A DNA stretch of 64,000 nt, taken from the NCBI RefSeq assembly GCF_963675165.1, contig NC_087390.1, positions 5,259,250-5,323,249 on the forward strand, read 5' to 3'. Under the pieces are notes generated by a model, which was given only the letters and a program-made list of their open reading frames with translations, had not been told where the DNA came from and ran no database searches. Source of the stretch: Halichondria panicea. Lineage: Eukaryota; Porifera; Demospongiae; Suberitida; Halichondriidae. Position 1 is the stretch's first letter. Each line of letters opens with the position of its first letter. Positions 37,832 to 48,628 of this stretch are shown here, piece after piece. The position numbers were made by a program, and so were the translations under genes.

Positions 37832-39187
37832 CTATCCAACATTAGAGCCATCCTTAACAACACTGAGTTCACGACCCCCAGCGATGCCACCAAAATCAAA
37901 GCTCATATCTAAAGCTCTCTCCCCGTATACCACCTGCTTGGGGTGAGGGTCACTACCGTTAGTGCTATTCGTAACAGATATTGCAGCTTTTCGCAGATAG
38001 GTGCAGTTATATCGCTCAAGTACTTTTTTGTTCCCCATTCGAATTAGATTCATCAGAGTGATGGATGAGCAAGCATGGCCATTGCCTGCTCCCTCTTCAG
38101 CTACACTGGCCCAAATACCATCAGCTCCACTGCATAAGCACTCAAGTTGCACAGTCTCAGCCAGCCCCCACTTCTTATGCACGTGAACCAGCAAAAGTCC
38201 GTTATTCCACTTCCTGGCATTCATTAGTTTTCGTACAGCTGTCGTCCATGCCCCAATTTCTTCTGGTAAGTAGTCTCCAGTAGGTTCCTCAAAAATAATA
38301 CCCAGCAATCGTTTCTCCTGTGGTAGGGATGCAAAGTAGTCAACTGCAGCGAGTACACGTTCTGGTACTTCAGTCATTGCCATAGGGAAATCCCTAAAGT
38401 TGACGAAAATTTTGGAAGCCTTTGAAAGATTAGTACGAGACCATTCGATCCATTTCATGATCAGCTTGCAAATATCTTGCACTGAACAGGACTCCCAATC
38501 GATAGATTTGTCGGCAAGATCGAATTCGATGATTGGGTTTTTCAGTCCATGTTTTTTCATCTTAGCCAGACCAACTGGTATGGTTTCCCTGTCGATCATC
38601 CCTTTAGAAATTCCTTCTATGACTTCAGAGAATGCATAGAGTGTGCTCGGATCTTCACCATTTTCCATCAGCTGTTTGATGAACGTGTCATCAACTCGTG
38701 TCATGTGTGAGACAGACGCAACTATGATGTTTTTAAAGCCACATCTCTTCACTTCATTGTAGATTTTCCATTTGTTCTCGATGGTGAGACCGTGTAATCG
38801 GCCTACAATGCTTTCTCTTAAGGAATTGTCCAGTACAAAGCAGTCAAGGTTTTGGAGTGTGTGTCTCTTCTTTCCTTCATCTGCAATAGCAACTTTGATG
38901 CGATCCAGCTCTTCTTGATACGTTGCATGGGTATGAGCAGATACGCACTTGTCTATTAAATGCTTAGCAATGAACTTTCCACTCAGTTTCACTATTATAT
39001 CGCAAAACCATGTTCTGTATACTAACACTGTCCGGAAGTGAGAACCATAATTAGCTGGCCATGCTAACAGATAACCATGCATGTAAGCCAGTTTTTTTTT
39101 TATAGTATGTAGTAGATTTAGTTCTATAGATCTATAGAGCTTTCCCATATATCTATATAGGCTATTAATTAGAGATGACTTATCCAA
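37832..39187 (-). CDS. DRE-TIM metallolyase-like protein, 3'-truncated paralogue
   Basis: The intronless ORF matches the gene at 52523-54205 very closely over about 350 residues (from YQEELDRIKVAIADEGKKRH to SFDFGGIAGG). It keeps the DNSLRE and HVH metal-site-like motifs but loses the last about 190 codons: similarity stops at about 37878 and a foreign tail RELSVVKDGSNVG follows, so the EF-hand region is absent. The residue matching the full copy's start Met is Thr (ACG at 38923); the 88 residues upstream in the open frame have no counterpart and are probably not translated as such. Likely a truncated duplicate; may be a pseudogene, although no stop interrupts it. Confidence 0.6.
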   Translation of the reverse strand: MDKSSLINSLYRYMGKLYRSIELNLLHTIKKKLAYMHGYLLAWPANYGSHFRTVLVYRTWFCDIIVKLSGKFIAKHLIDKCVSAHTHATYQEELDRIKVAIADEGKKRHTLQNLDCFVLDNSLRESIVGRLHGLTIENKWKIYNEVKRCGFKNIIVASVSHMTRVDDTFIKQLMENGEDPSTLYAFSEVIEGISKGMIDRETIPVGLAKMKKHGLKNPIIEFDLADKSIDWESCSVQDICKLIMKWIEWSRTNLSKASKIFVNFRDFPMAMTEVPERVLAAVDYFASLPQEKRLLGIIFEEPTGDYLPEEIGAWTTAVRKLMNARKWNNGLLLVHVHKKWGLAETVQLECLCSGADGIWASVAEEGAGNGHACSSITLMNLIRMGNKKVLERYNCTYLRKAAISVTNSTNGSDPHPKQVVYGERALDMSFDFGGIAGGRELSVVKDGSNVG

Positions 39188-39287
39188 GCTGCACTATATA
39201 GTATATATATAGCCTTACTCTTTTTCCACTCATGCAGAGCCCCTCCCATTGAGAAATTACTTTCTATATCTGAATTATACGCCACTG
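39160..39287. mobile_element. Degenerate copy of the CAGTGGCGTATAG MITE
   Basis: Shares AGAGATGACTTATC, CCATTGAGAAATT and the inverse end CGCCACTG with 14666-14826; the left terminus is lost. Confidence 0.55.
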
Positions 39288-39411
39288 GCAGCAGGTATAA
39301 TTATAGATCTAATAAAAAATAATTATGGAGTAAACTATAAAGTTTCGCGGAAAGACTAAATGATTTAATTTTCGTGAATATGCCTATAGCGATAACTATA
39401 TAGGGTATAAA

Positions 39412-40636
39412 CATAGATAGTAGAGGGGAGGGATTGGAAACATCTCAGGTGACCAATGTATTGCCCTAGAGAATTCTGACACCATGCGTGTTGCATTCCG
39501 CAAGTATTGATTGCGATTGATTGCGAGACAGCTGCAAAGACAAAAGAGAAGAAACTGAAGAAAACTCCAGTAAGCACTGGCAGAGCTAGTATGTATGTAC
39601 ATTATCCATAGTAAATGTATGGTTTACATCATTTACCTAATTTATTTGATCATCAGAGGTCCATGTAGCACTATTTTACATCTATTTAGCTGGGAATTTG
39701 AAGGTATGAAACTTTGTGGGGGGATATCTTGAGCTAGGAAGTAGCCATGGTTGCTTGAGAGTGATCACAGTGTAGAGGAAGCATTGAAATATGCCTTAGG
39801 CATAGCTAAGTTGAGAATTAGGCTGTTTATTTTTTAATATTAACATAAAAGTGTGAAAAGAAGAATTCGTAAGTACATTTGTTTGCGGGGGAGTTGCTGG
39901 TTAACAATACATTGTACATCACTATTGTTCAGGTCTACATATTGCCTAAGGATCCCGATGTGCCTTGAGAAAAGTTTTTCCTTGCTAACCTGTATAGTTT
40001 TGGAAATATGCTAATTCAAACTTACCCGTAAATTGCTTTCCCAGGGTACTCAGAACATCTGAGGATCTGCCAAGACCCTTTGGAAAAGTTTGGCATGGCA
40101 ATGACAGAGGGAAGGGACACTGTTATTCATTACGATTGGTCGTGCAAAAGCTGTGTAGTGACCAGATGACCACTACCTAAACGTCGTCAGACTTACAAAA
40201 ATTATGTTTTATGTTTGTAAACATCATCATTTCTCCATGCATCCTTTGTGATTGTGTATATCATAATGTTAAGAAATATAAGTATGCAGTCTATAATTAT
40301 GGTCATGAGCTGTGCCTAGCGCCTAGTACTATACTTTTTTTTGTGGGTGCGCATGTCTTGTTCTTTGAAGGTTTGTTAAGGTCTTTATAATAGGATGTGT
40401 AATTCTTCAATGCAACCGAGAAAAGTCTCATTCTGATGTACAGCAACCAAAGAAACTAGTTCAGATCTATGTATGTAGTAGCTAGTAGCTACTGTGGGCC
40501 AGAGACAGCTAGCTGTTCACTCTCTTTTGGCCCCAATTAAATTAACTTCCTGTCTATTTCCTGTCTATTTCCGGTACGACACGCATGGGCCGCGTGAAAT
40601 CCCTGTGTTTCCAATCCCTTCCCTCTACTATCTATG
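39412..40636. mobile_element. Non-autonomous DNA transposon, CATAGATAG family, copy II
   Basis: A 1225-bp element has left end CATAGATAGTAGAGGGGAGG and a right end inverse to CATAGATAGTAGAGGGAAGG, both continuing GATTGGAAAC. A perfect 7-bp direct repeat GTATAAA flanks it (39405-39411, 40637-40643). No transposase ORF. It lies about 225 bp upstream of the truncated metallolyase ORF and about 25 bp from the A-tail of a LINE. Confidence 0.85.
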
Positions 40637-40659
40637 GTATAAATTTCGTGGTACATGCT

Positions 40660-42300
40660 TTCACTGTTTTTTTTAATTTTTTTTTTTTATAATAATTCTG
40701 CAAAATGCATGGATACACTAGTAGCATATCACGCTAACCTAATGTGTGCCCTGTATATATTAATGCATTTGTTCTGCAAATTGGTCTTTCAAACTGTATA
40801 TTTTTTGTGCTTCTTAGATTGAGAGGGCATACTCTTCTTTCCAGTGGTGGATCAGGGAATTTAATGTTACCATTTATTACCTGGTAAAGGTATGATAGCT
40901 TCAGGTACAATCTTCTTGTAGAAAGGGACGGTAGGTCCACAGTATCTAATAGGGAGTCGTAGTCCATATTCCAAAGTTTTGTGCAGATTTTAAGGGCAAA
41001 CTTTTGTACTTTTTCTATTTTGTGAGAATTTGTTTTTTGGTGTGGATCCCAAACAGGGGCAGCATATTCCAGTTTTGATCTCACAAGGGAGATGTAGAGT
41101 TGTCTTAAACATTCTCGTGACGAGTGGCCATAGAACTGTTGGTAAATTATACCAACCTGCTTGCAGGCATTTCTGCACATTTCTTCTATGTGTTTTGACC
41201 ATGAGAGGTCGTGAGAGATCCACACGCCAAGGTACTTGTAGTGGTAAACTTTAAGTAGGGGACGTCCACTGATATTGAGACACATGTTGGGAAGTGGTGG
41301 GCTGAATGTTCTTGATATAGTCATGTATTTACACTTGCTTTGGTTAAACAAGAGTACATTTCTTTCAGACCATGCTTGGAGTTGATCAATATCTCCTTGC
41401 AATTTTATATAATCTTCAGGAGATTGAATAGGATGGTAAAGAAGAAGATCATCAGCATAGAGCAAGAGACTTCCTTCATTTTGATGTAGATCGATGTCAT
41501 TTATATAGATTAGGAAAAGAAGAGGTCCCAGCACCGAACCCTGGGGAACTCCTGACACAACCTCCGAGATATTTGATGACTTTCCATTTATTATGACATA
41601 TTGTGATCTATTCCTGAGGTAGCTTGCTACCCAAGATACCAGGTGGGGATCTAGGTTCAGATTGGTTAGCTTACTCATCAATATCGAGTGAGGAACCTTG
41701 TCAAATGCTTTTTTGAAATCAAAAAAGACTGCACATACACTCTGACCATCTTCAAGCAGTTTGTGCCAATTGTGCACTGCCGTAAGCAGCGCACCTGTGG
41801 TGGATTTTCCTTTAGTGAAACCCCATTGTTTATTCGAGAGGAAAGATATATCTTTTAGCTGTTCTAAGATTTTACTATACATATGTTTTTCCAGGAGCTT
41901 TACAAGGATGGAGAGTAGCGATATAGGGCGATAGTTTAAGGGATCAGACTTGTCGTTTGATTTGGGTATTGGAGTGACATGAGCCAATTTCCAGTCGTAT
42001 GGCAGTTCACAGTTTTTTATCGATAATATATTGAAAAGCATTGTTATACTTGGGGTGATCGTTTCAGCAGTAGCCTTTAGCATTTTGGCGGAGATTCCAT
42101 CAGGACCATTTGCTTTTGTGGTGTCTAGATTTGATAACAGGTTGAATACTTCATCTTCTGTGCAGCGTAAGTTCTCAGGTAAGTCTCTTGTTGGTTGTTT
42201 AAAGGAATTTGGGTCAAGAGGAGGAAGTGAATGGTTGAAATTTGCATAAAACTGTTTGTTAAGGAAACTGTCTATTCTTATGGCTACCAACTGGTCAACT
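40660..42300 (-). mobile_element. 5'-truncated LINE (non-LTR retrotransposon)
   Basis: The minus-strand reverse-transcriptase ORF is followed by about 45 bp of 3' UTR and an A-rich tail (T-rich on the plus strand, about 40660-40690). No endonuclease domain remains, as expected for 5' truncation during target-primed reverse transcription. Confidence 0.85.
40734..42290 (-). CDS. LINE reverse transcriptase, C-terminal part
   Basis: A 518-aa open frame. RT motifs in order: GPDGISAKML, RPISLLS, VFFDFKKAFDKV, SGVPQGSVLGPLLF, LLYADDLLLY (catalytic YADD), YKYLGVWIS, then the C-terminal region with SLVRSKLEYAAPVWDP. It copies its own RNA at a nicked target. The motif set resembles the jockey/CR1/L2 group; the exact clade is not resolved. 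The frame is unbroken, so the insertion is probably young, but without its endonuclease half it cannot move alone. The listed Met is only the first in the truncated frame. Confidence 0.9.
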   Translation of the reverse strand: MVAIRIDSFLNKQFYANFNHSLPPLDPNSFKQPTRDLPENLRCTEDEVFNLLSNLDTTKANGPDGISAKMLKATAETITPSITMLFNILSIKNCELPYDWKLAHVTPIPKSNDKSDPLNYRPISLLSILVKLLEKHMYSKILEQLKDISFLSNKQWGFTKGKSTTGALLTAVHNWHKLLEDGQSVCAVFFDFKKAFDKVPHSILMSKLTNLNLDPHLVSWVASYLRNRSQYVIINGKSSNISEVVSGVPQGSVLGPLLFLIYINDIDLHQNEGSLLLYADDLLLYHPIQSPEDYIKLQGDIDQLQAWSERNVLLFNQSKCKYMTISRTFSPPLPNMCLNISGRPLLKVYHYKYLGVWISHDLSWSKHIEEMCRNACKQVGIIYQQFYGHSSRECLRQLYISLVRSKLEYAAPVWDPHQKTNSHKIEKVQKFALKICTKLWNMDYDSLLDTVDLPSLSTRRLYLKLSYLYQVINGNIKFPDPPLERRVCPLNLRSTKNIQFERPICRTNALIYTGHTLG

Positions 42301-44286
42301 GGTGACGTGGCACTTTATGCATTTAGCCAATGATTGTAAAACAAGCTGTGTACGTGCTTGTGTACGAGATCAGTGTAATTGGAACTGACTGAGAAATTAT
42401 CCTATTTACAGTAAATTAATTGAGTTTGTGTCATCCCTCATTCCAAACAGCACATGCATACGTTCACCATTATTGCTCTGCATACACACTGTTAATTGAT
42501 ACTCTTCAAGTTAATTGAGACAGAAACTGCATGACTACCTAGCTATTAGCAGTAAATGAGTTCGTTTCATCTTTCCAACAGCACTAACATTGTTATAGTA
42601 TTTGATTGTGACTCTTAGTTCGGAGAGCTCGAGGTTCGTACTAGCCTCCTTCACCGGCCTTTGAAAGAAGGCCTGCTATCGACTGCTTGCGCATGCGCCA
42701 AATTATTGGATTTTTTTCCCCGTAAATATTCCTATATGCATGAATGAGTGCATGCATGTGTGCATTCATTGTATTCATTGTATTTGGTATATACTGTAAA
42801 TTGCAACGCTTTTAATACGGTGCATGTCAAAACTCGTGCAGCTACTCAGGCATGAGGGTAAAATCCAATACACACTAAAATATTGTATCCATGGTGAAGG
42901 TAGCATGAAACATGATTAGCATGAAGCAATTAGGAGCTGTTAAGATATCGTATCCATGGTGCAGGTGGCATGAAAGTTCAAACACCTATTGATTAGCAGC
43001 TGTTGTCAAAACCCATGTCTATACATGTGAATATCATTCATAACTATCAGATAGCTGGACCACGTGCATGCACTCTTATATGCATGAGTGCATGTGTGGA
43101 ACTTTCATTAACAACCACACCCGATGAGCACCCATACGCTATAAAACGGCCAAGAGCTAGCTCAGGTCCGGATTGAAACTACAATGACTTCAATGTAAAG
43201 CAATTAACCTTCAAGAGCGGCCACTTCTCTACCCCATGCATATAAAAGTAGCTTTATTAGTCCCCATCAACTTTAGCAATGGACAAAACCTCAGAACAAA
43301 CAGCCACACAGAATTAGCAGGGAATTATTGCTGCATGAGATGGTTTTCCCCTCCCTATATACATGCAACCTAGCTTGTATAGATATAGAGAAGCAGTTAG
43401 CAATGCTCCATGCAGGATTCATTTGCAGCAGGGATTGACTCATGCAGAGCATGCATTGTGATTGGCAATTCAACAAAGACCGCCTCTCTATATAATGGCC
43501 AAAAGGCTGTTCTCGGCATAGTTCTCCGTTATGGAGGTTTCCAAAGCAAAACATGGCGAGCATGCACAGCGCAGCTTGCATCACTCGTCATATTAAGTCT
43601 GCTTCTCAAATGTCAAGTCACTATAATAATTGTATGTACATAGTGTAGTAAAGATAAAAGCATTCTTGAGATAGGTGCAAGCAAAGTGGACGTGTCTAAG
43701 CCTGCAGGCAAAATGCACATGCAGAGCTCATTTACCTATAATTGATTCAGTACACTGCATGCATGCATGACTGATTGACTGCAGCCAATCATGCATTCAT
43801 ATGCATCTAGTTGATCATGCATGCATGACTATTGTGTAAAGGAGATCGGGTCTTAAAAGCATTTCAACACTTACTCATGTTACGTATATATAGTCCATAA
43901 TTATGTCAAAAAACATACATAGTAGAATGACATTGTATCGGATTGGAGTTATACTCTTGTCTGATATCTTCACTTGTTTCCACGCTTTTTGTTGTTTCCC
44001 CTGACCAGCCAATCCTAGCAATTATTCGGTCACATTGCAAATGTTTTCTAGTTGAATAATTACTATAATGCTCCTGCCATATAGTTGATGCACACCTCCC
44101 TCCCGGGATATATCTACACTGAAGGAGTTCCTATACTCCCCTCCCCATGCAGGGCCTATATATACATTATACAAAATACTGGTCGATTGCATGCAGCCCA
44201 TCATGCATTTATGTACATCTATCTACATGTATATATAGTTAGTCATGCATGACTATATTGCGTAAATTAAAGGCATTTGAACTTGC
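42301..44286. other. Gene-free region with local duplications
   Basis: No supported gene. Local direct repeats: TATCCATGGTG blocks near 42888 and 42950, and about 43745-43880 is repeated at about 44172-44290 (shared ATTGCATGCAGCC-type, GTCATGCATGACTAT). A GCGCATGCGC palindrome (NRF1-type) lies at about 42690. Confidence 0.5.
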
Positions 44287-44680
44287 TCAGGAGAATGTCA
44301 CCATGAATTGGAAGGTATACATCTCATGACTTAGTTCTCCAACTTTACTAGAAGTGAATGAGGCGTGTTTGATATCTTTGACACATTCATATTGTCTCTT
44401 CTTTTCAAGTTCATGCTTCCTGTAATAGTTGGTGTGTTGGTTCGATCTTGCGTGGGGAGTAAACACTCGTACATCCAGATAGGTACGTTCAAAGCGCCCA
44501 CCCCAAAAACTGTTGCAAGCAATGTCTAATCTGGCACCGTCTTGGACGTTTGATGACAGCCAGATTAGTTCTTCACCACTTACAGGTTGTACTTCAGGCT
44601 CTATGCAGACGTCACTGCAAATTTCAGTGAGTCGGTTGGCCGTCAAATCTCTTATTTCATCAAGTTGTGCCTGGTGATAG
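44287..44680 (-). pseudogene. Retroelement C-terminal remnant 1
   Basis: Open fragment with DEIRDLTANRLTEIC, DGARLDIACNSFWGGRFERT and DVRVFTPHARSN, then a basic ELEKKRQYE segment. The motif series (EIRxLTA, DGARLD, FWGGRFERT, FDVRVFxPHA) is one I associate with the C-terminal region of reverse-transcriptase-type multicopy proteins in sponges and cnidarians. No RT core is present. Two more pieces of the same family lie within 3 kb. Confidence 0.55.
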
Positions 44681-45199
44681 TGAAACCACCGTGATCGACT
44701 GAGAATTGTTTACCGCATGCACAAGATGAAGGGACTCCTGGTAGTTGCCAACTGTAGCGAAGCGAGAGGGAATCTCGAAAAGCTCCTTTGTGTAAGTCAA
44801 ATCCAAATTCTTGGATATGGATCGAGGGAAGTGAGCCGATTAGAAGCGCCTTTCTCTTGTGCTATAGGTCCATATAGATCTTCGTAGAGTGGTATAAAGG
44901 GATTGTTTCAGGGTGTCTGCTGTATATGTTTATATAATGTTCGCGATTTGATTGGCGGACATCATTCCTGGCTTTCACTTGAGCATTGGCTACTTCTGTG
45001 GCATACTCGAAGCTCTCTTCTTAGATAGGTGTTGCCGCCACTCCCTGAAGGCGACGACGTCCGTGTACTCTCTTCTCACTCTTGCAGCTATACCAATAGC
45101 TAACGTTCTAGTGCAGAGCTATATAACTACTATATATAAGATGTATGTACTTTCACATGTACTTTTTGCTGGTACATGTATTGCGTAGTGACATATACA

Positions 45200-45480
45200 T
45201 AGATAGAAGCTTCCAATGCTATCGGAAGAATGAGTTAGAGAAAAAGAGATGTTATTATGAGCGCATTAGAGATAGAACACGGCTCGTTTACCCCACTGGT
45301 TTTCTCTGCTGCTGGAGGAGTTGGCCCAGTTGCAACCATTGTCTACAAGAAGTTGGCTTCTCTACTATCCGAGAAGCAAGGAAGGCCATACGGTTCCACC
45401 CTCCACTGGATGAGATGTAGACTGAATTTTTCACTCCTACATGTATAAGATCTGCCGTGATGTAAATCCGAGGCTCCCAA
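45200..45480 (+). pseudogene. Retroelement C-terminal remnant 2, frameshifted
   Basis: Opposite orientation to its neighbours: YRKNELEKKRCYYE in one frame, then EIEHGSFTPLVFSAAGGVG and YKKLASLLSEKQG in another; the frame changes near 45262. Continues the same protein family downstream of the part seen in remnant 1. Confidence 0.55.
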
Positions 45481-46079
45481 TCTACCTTTGCTTTAATACA
45501 AGCCAATACCGTCAATACTGACTCAATTGACCTGGCCGTACACAAAGGGCAGGTACAATCTAACTCAACTATATTCTTTTTTCTTTTACAATGTACCCGT
45601 TGTGACATTCATGAATTATTTCATGCACGTTAAAAAAATGGATAGAAGCTGCTAGCCTCGATTCCAGGCCGCATTAAAGTACGGCGTGGTACGTATTGCA
45701 TGGGTTTTTTTAAACTACAAAGGATTATATTTATAGTGCAGTTCAATACATGTACAAAAAATAATTATATAAATAAAATAATAGATCACACTAATTGTGA
45801 GGTTCCAGTTAGTTACAGCCAATGAGGCCACATTCGGCACTCATTAGGTCTACAAGAGATCTAAGGAAGCATCCCGGGTGCGAGCGTGCTCCCCTGATGC
45901 AGCGAATTGATGATCTCAGAAGGTGAGGCGACAATGGTTCGATTATATATGGATCATCTTTCTTGGATGCCAGGAGACAGGTGAGGCACTTATAAAAGGT
46001 AATTACCTCAGTTCCGAGTCCACCTGTTGCTGAGAAAACCAGGGGTGTGAACGAGACATGCTCTACCTACCTGACTCTT

Positions 46080-47060
46080 TGTTCGTATATAAGCGTTCTT
46101 CTTCAGTCTTTCGTGTTCGGATATAGCAAGAGGTGAGATTAGTGTTTCTGTTTGAGCGAGCATGTGGGTTAAACACTATCACGTCACAGAAGGTTCTTTC
46201 GTGCCTACCTCCCCAGAATCCGTTCATGGCAATTAACATCTAGTCTTGCCCCATCTTGTGTAGATGGCAGAGCCTCCCTGAAACGTTTCTCCTGTGACAG
46301 GTTGCAGATCGATCTGGCTCGTTGCTAACTTTATGGCACACTTTTGTTAGTAAATTTGCAGTAAGGTTCCTGATTTCATTGTGTTGGATGATAGGGGTTC
46401 CACCTTTCGGGCACGAGAGAGCATGTTCCACTGAGAAGGAGCTTCCACACGAGCAGTTTGAGGGAGTACGATCTGGTTCCAGCCATATCTCAGGGCCAAA
46501 GCATTGTGAAACGCACTTTTTGTAGAGTGAATCCAAATTCTTCAATGGGTATATAGTGTGGTTAGCCAGTTTGAAGCTCCTCTTTCCTTTTCCGCTGCTC
46601 AGTTAGGGTGTGTTTCAGGTTGTTTGCTAGCCTTGATCCCAGGCCGAGTTTTCGCTTTTGCGAAATGCATAACTTAAATAAGTGTATGGCATTTACAATG
46701 GACTTTCGGGTCTTGGCGGTTCGACGTGGTGTGTCTAAAAGTATACTAAAGCAGTTTGAAGGACTATACTGTAAACGTTTATGAACAGTACAGCTTATAA
46801 ACTCGGCCTTGGATCGAGGCTGTCGTTTACAGTTAAATTTTGTTGAGTGGATATTATGTTGTAAGAGTAAGATGACGTGTTACTTAGTCCTTTAGTGGGG
46901 CTGAGATATTTGAGGATGCCATATAGGTCGCTTCAGTGTCCTTGGTAGGGTTAACTGCAGCAATGCCTCCGAGCCTGGCCGGAAGGGCAAGGAGATTTCT
47001 TTCTTCATCATTAGGTGGAGGTTTGTCAGTCAACCTTGCATGCCTTGCATTGCATGGGTG
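46080..47060 (-). pseudogene. Retroelement C-terminal remnant 3, broken
   Basis: In minus-strand order: LLALPARLGGIAAVNPTKD (about 46890-47060), a gap of unrelated sequence, then a Cys-bearing CSCGSSFSVEHALSCPKGG and HNEIRNLTANLL (46240-46545), then FWGGRHERTF and VFNPHARSN in shifted frames down to about 46090. The order is that expected for one C-terminal region, interrupted by frameshifts and insertion. Confidence 0.55.
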
Positions 47061-47266
47061 ATAGTGTACATGCACTTTAAATTACAATAATTATGGGTAA
47101 TCGTATACTACGAATGTAAAACCTTAGTAAATTATACTGTAAATTAGTACGTTTACTATGAATAATGTTCCATACTGAGGCCTACTTTATCTCCATCGTG
47201 AAGCTGTGGCTTATGCCATCTATATTGCGTTGGTCTAGAAGGCTTGAACACTATAGTTTTAAGACA

Positions 47267-47495
47267 GAAGAGGCTCTCATCTATGTCTACGTCTAGGATG
47301 GTCCAAGAAAGACTCTTATAGCCGGATTGTCTTTGCAAGTAGCAGTTTGAGTACAGGCTATGGCATGGGAAGTGTATGGTGCCTCTTAAAGAGGCACCAT
47401 ACACTTCCTATAGCCTGTACAGATCCAAGGTAAGACATCCTGATCATACAACTGTCATAGAGGTAGATGAGAGCCTCTTCTGGATTTAGACTGCC
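47267..47495. repeat. Nested hairpin repeats
   Basis: Inner arms GTACAGGCTAT...GTGCCTCTT and AGAGGCACCATACACTTCC...AGCCTGTAC meet at about 47387. Outer arms AGAAGAGGCTCTCATCTA and TAGATGAGAGCCTCTTCT lie at about 47267 and 47467. Probably a fold-back element. Copies of a GCCTCGATTCCAGGC-type motif surround it (45655, 46632, 46805, 47523). Confidence 0.65.
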
Positions 47496-48276
47496 TTCTG
47501 CAATAGAGAACTAAGTATATAGCCTCGATTCGGCCTTGAATCGAGGCTAAGATTCCACACAGAGTGGAAAGCATGCGCATGGGTGGCCGACAGGGTCACC
47601 CCCTCCGCTGTCACTAAGACAGTTAGCTCTAGCAAAACTGCAGAGGGAGTCAGACTACTGCAGAGGGAGTCAGAGACTCAGGAGAGTTATAGCATAGATA
47701 AACGGGATAGGCAACGCCCAGCACTTCCGTTGGATGAGGCGAGTTGCTAAAAAGGGGTGTGCACTCAAAATGTCAGTAAAGATTTTATATTATAGCAAGC
47801 TGTGCTCTTGAGGAGACACCAGATACACTTAGACATAGGCTATTAATCTTTTAGAGCTGCTTATGCAAAGTGGTGAGGAAGTGAGCTCCAAAGGGGGTGG
47901 GTGTCAGTACTCTCTACAAACCATAACAGGTCTGTTCCCAAGTACTTCAAATGCCATCTCTTCGATCACACAATACAGATAAAGATACTTGTGTTCCACT
48001 TTCTAATACCTAAACTGTGTCTTAGAGCACTTCAAACTAGATTACCATGTACAGTAAGAGCAGGAGAGGTACGCAAACTTTCTGGACTTCGGACAAACGT
48101 TTCATGGTGCTGCCACTACTTCACTGCATTGAGAGCTGGAAAATATGCTTTGTTCCATGCAGTTATAAACACACTTTAATTCTGTGAAACGTACATGTTA
48201 TAAAATTAGTTCATATTGGAGATAGAGGTACACAAAGGTTCCGTACAGAATGTCACTAAATGAAAAAAGTGCCCTA

Positions 48277-48535
48277 AGTATATAGGAGAGCTTTAATGCT
48301 CGTCGGCACTATATCTCTCCTATATACTATGAGGCATTTTTATAATGCATTTTTATAATGCATGTGCATTAAACAATTTCCCCAGGTATATAGGAGAGCA
48401 TTAATGTCCATTGGCATTAAAGCTCTCCTATATACTAGGAAACATTTAATGCTCGGCACTAAATCTCTCCTATAATAATATGGGATATGCTTTATGATTG
48501 AGGGCACTAAGTCTCTCCTATAATAATATGGGATG
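48277..48535. repeat. Cluster of hairpins upstream of the transposase gene
   Basis: Arms AGTATATAGGAGAG and CTCTCCTATATACT occur twice as inverted pairs (48277-48328, 48386-48436), followed by two direct copies of CTCTCCTATAATAATATGGG with ATGCTTTATGATTG. It directly precedes the first exon-like segment of the plus-strand gene. Confidence 0.8.
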
Positions 48536-48628
48536 CTTTATGATTGCCACACTACTGTGCCTTGTCTCACTGGAAGGTACATACGACTATTAAAATTGTA
48601 TATATCTGTTTACCTACTTTCTTCCTAG

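Noticed and set aside
38001-38639. Plus-strand ORFs opposite the metallolyase copies (also 52796-53156, 53283-54019)
   Set aside because: Antisense shadows of a conserved minus-strand protein; no motif of their own.
38924-39187. 88-residue N-terminal extension of the truncated metallolyase ORF
   Set aside because: No counterpart in the full-length copy; a chance open frame, possibly partly 5' flank.
48528-48581. Additional first exon of the Kolobok-like gene (LYDCHTTVPCLTG)
   Set aside because: It has a usable donor in the right phase, but it lies in hairpin repeat sequence and no upstream start is evident; left out of the model.
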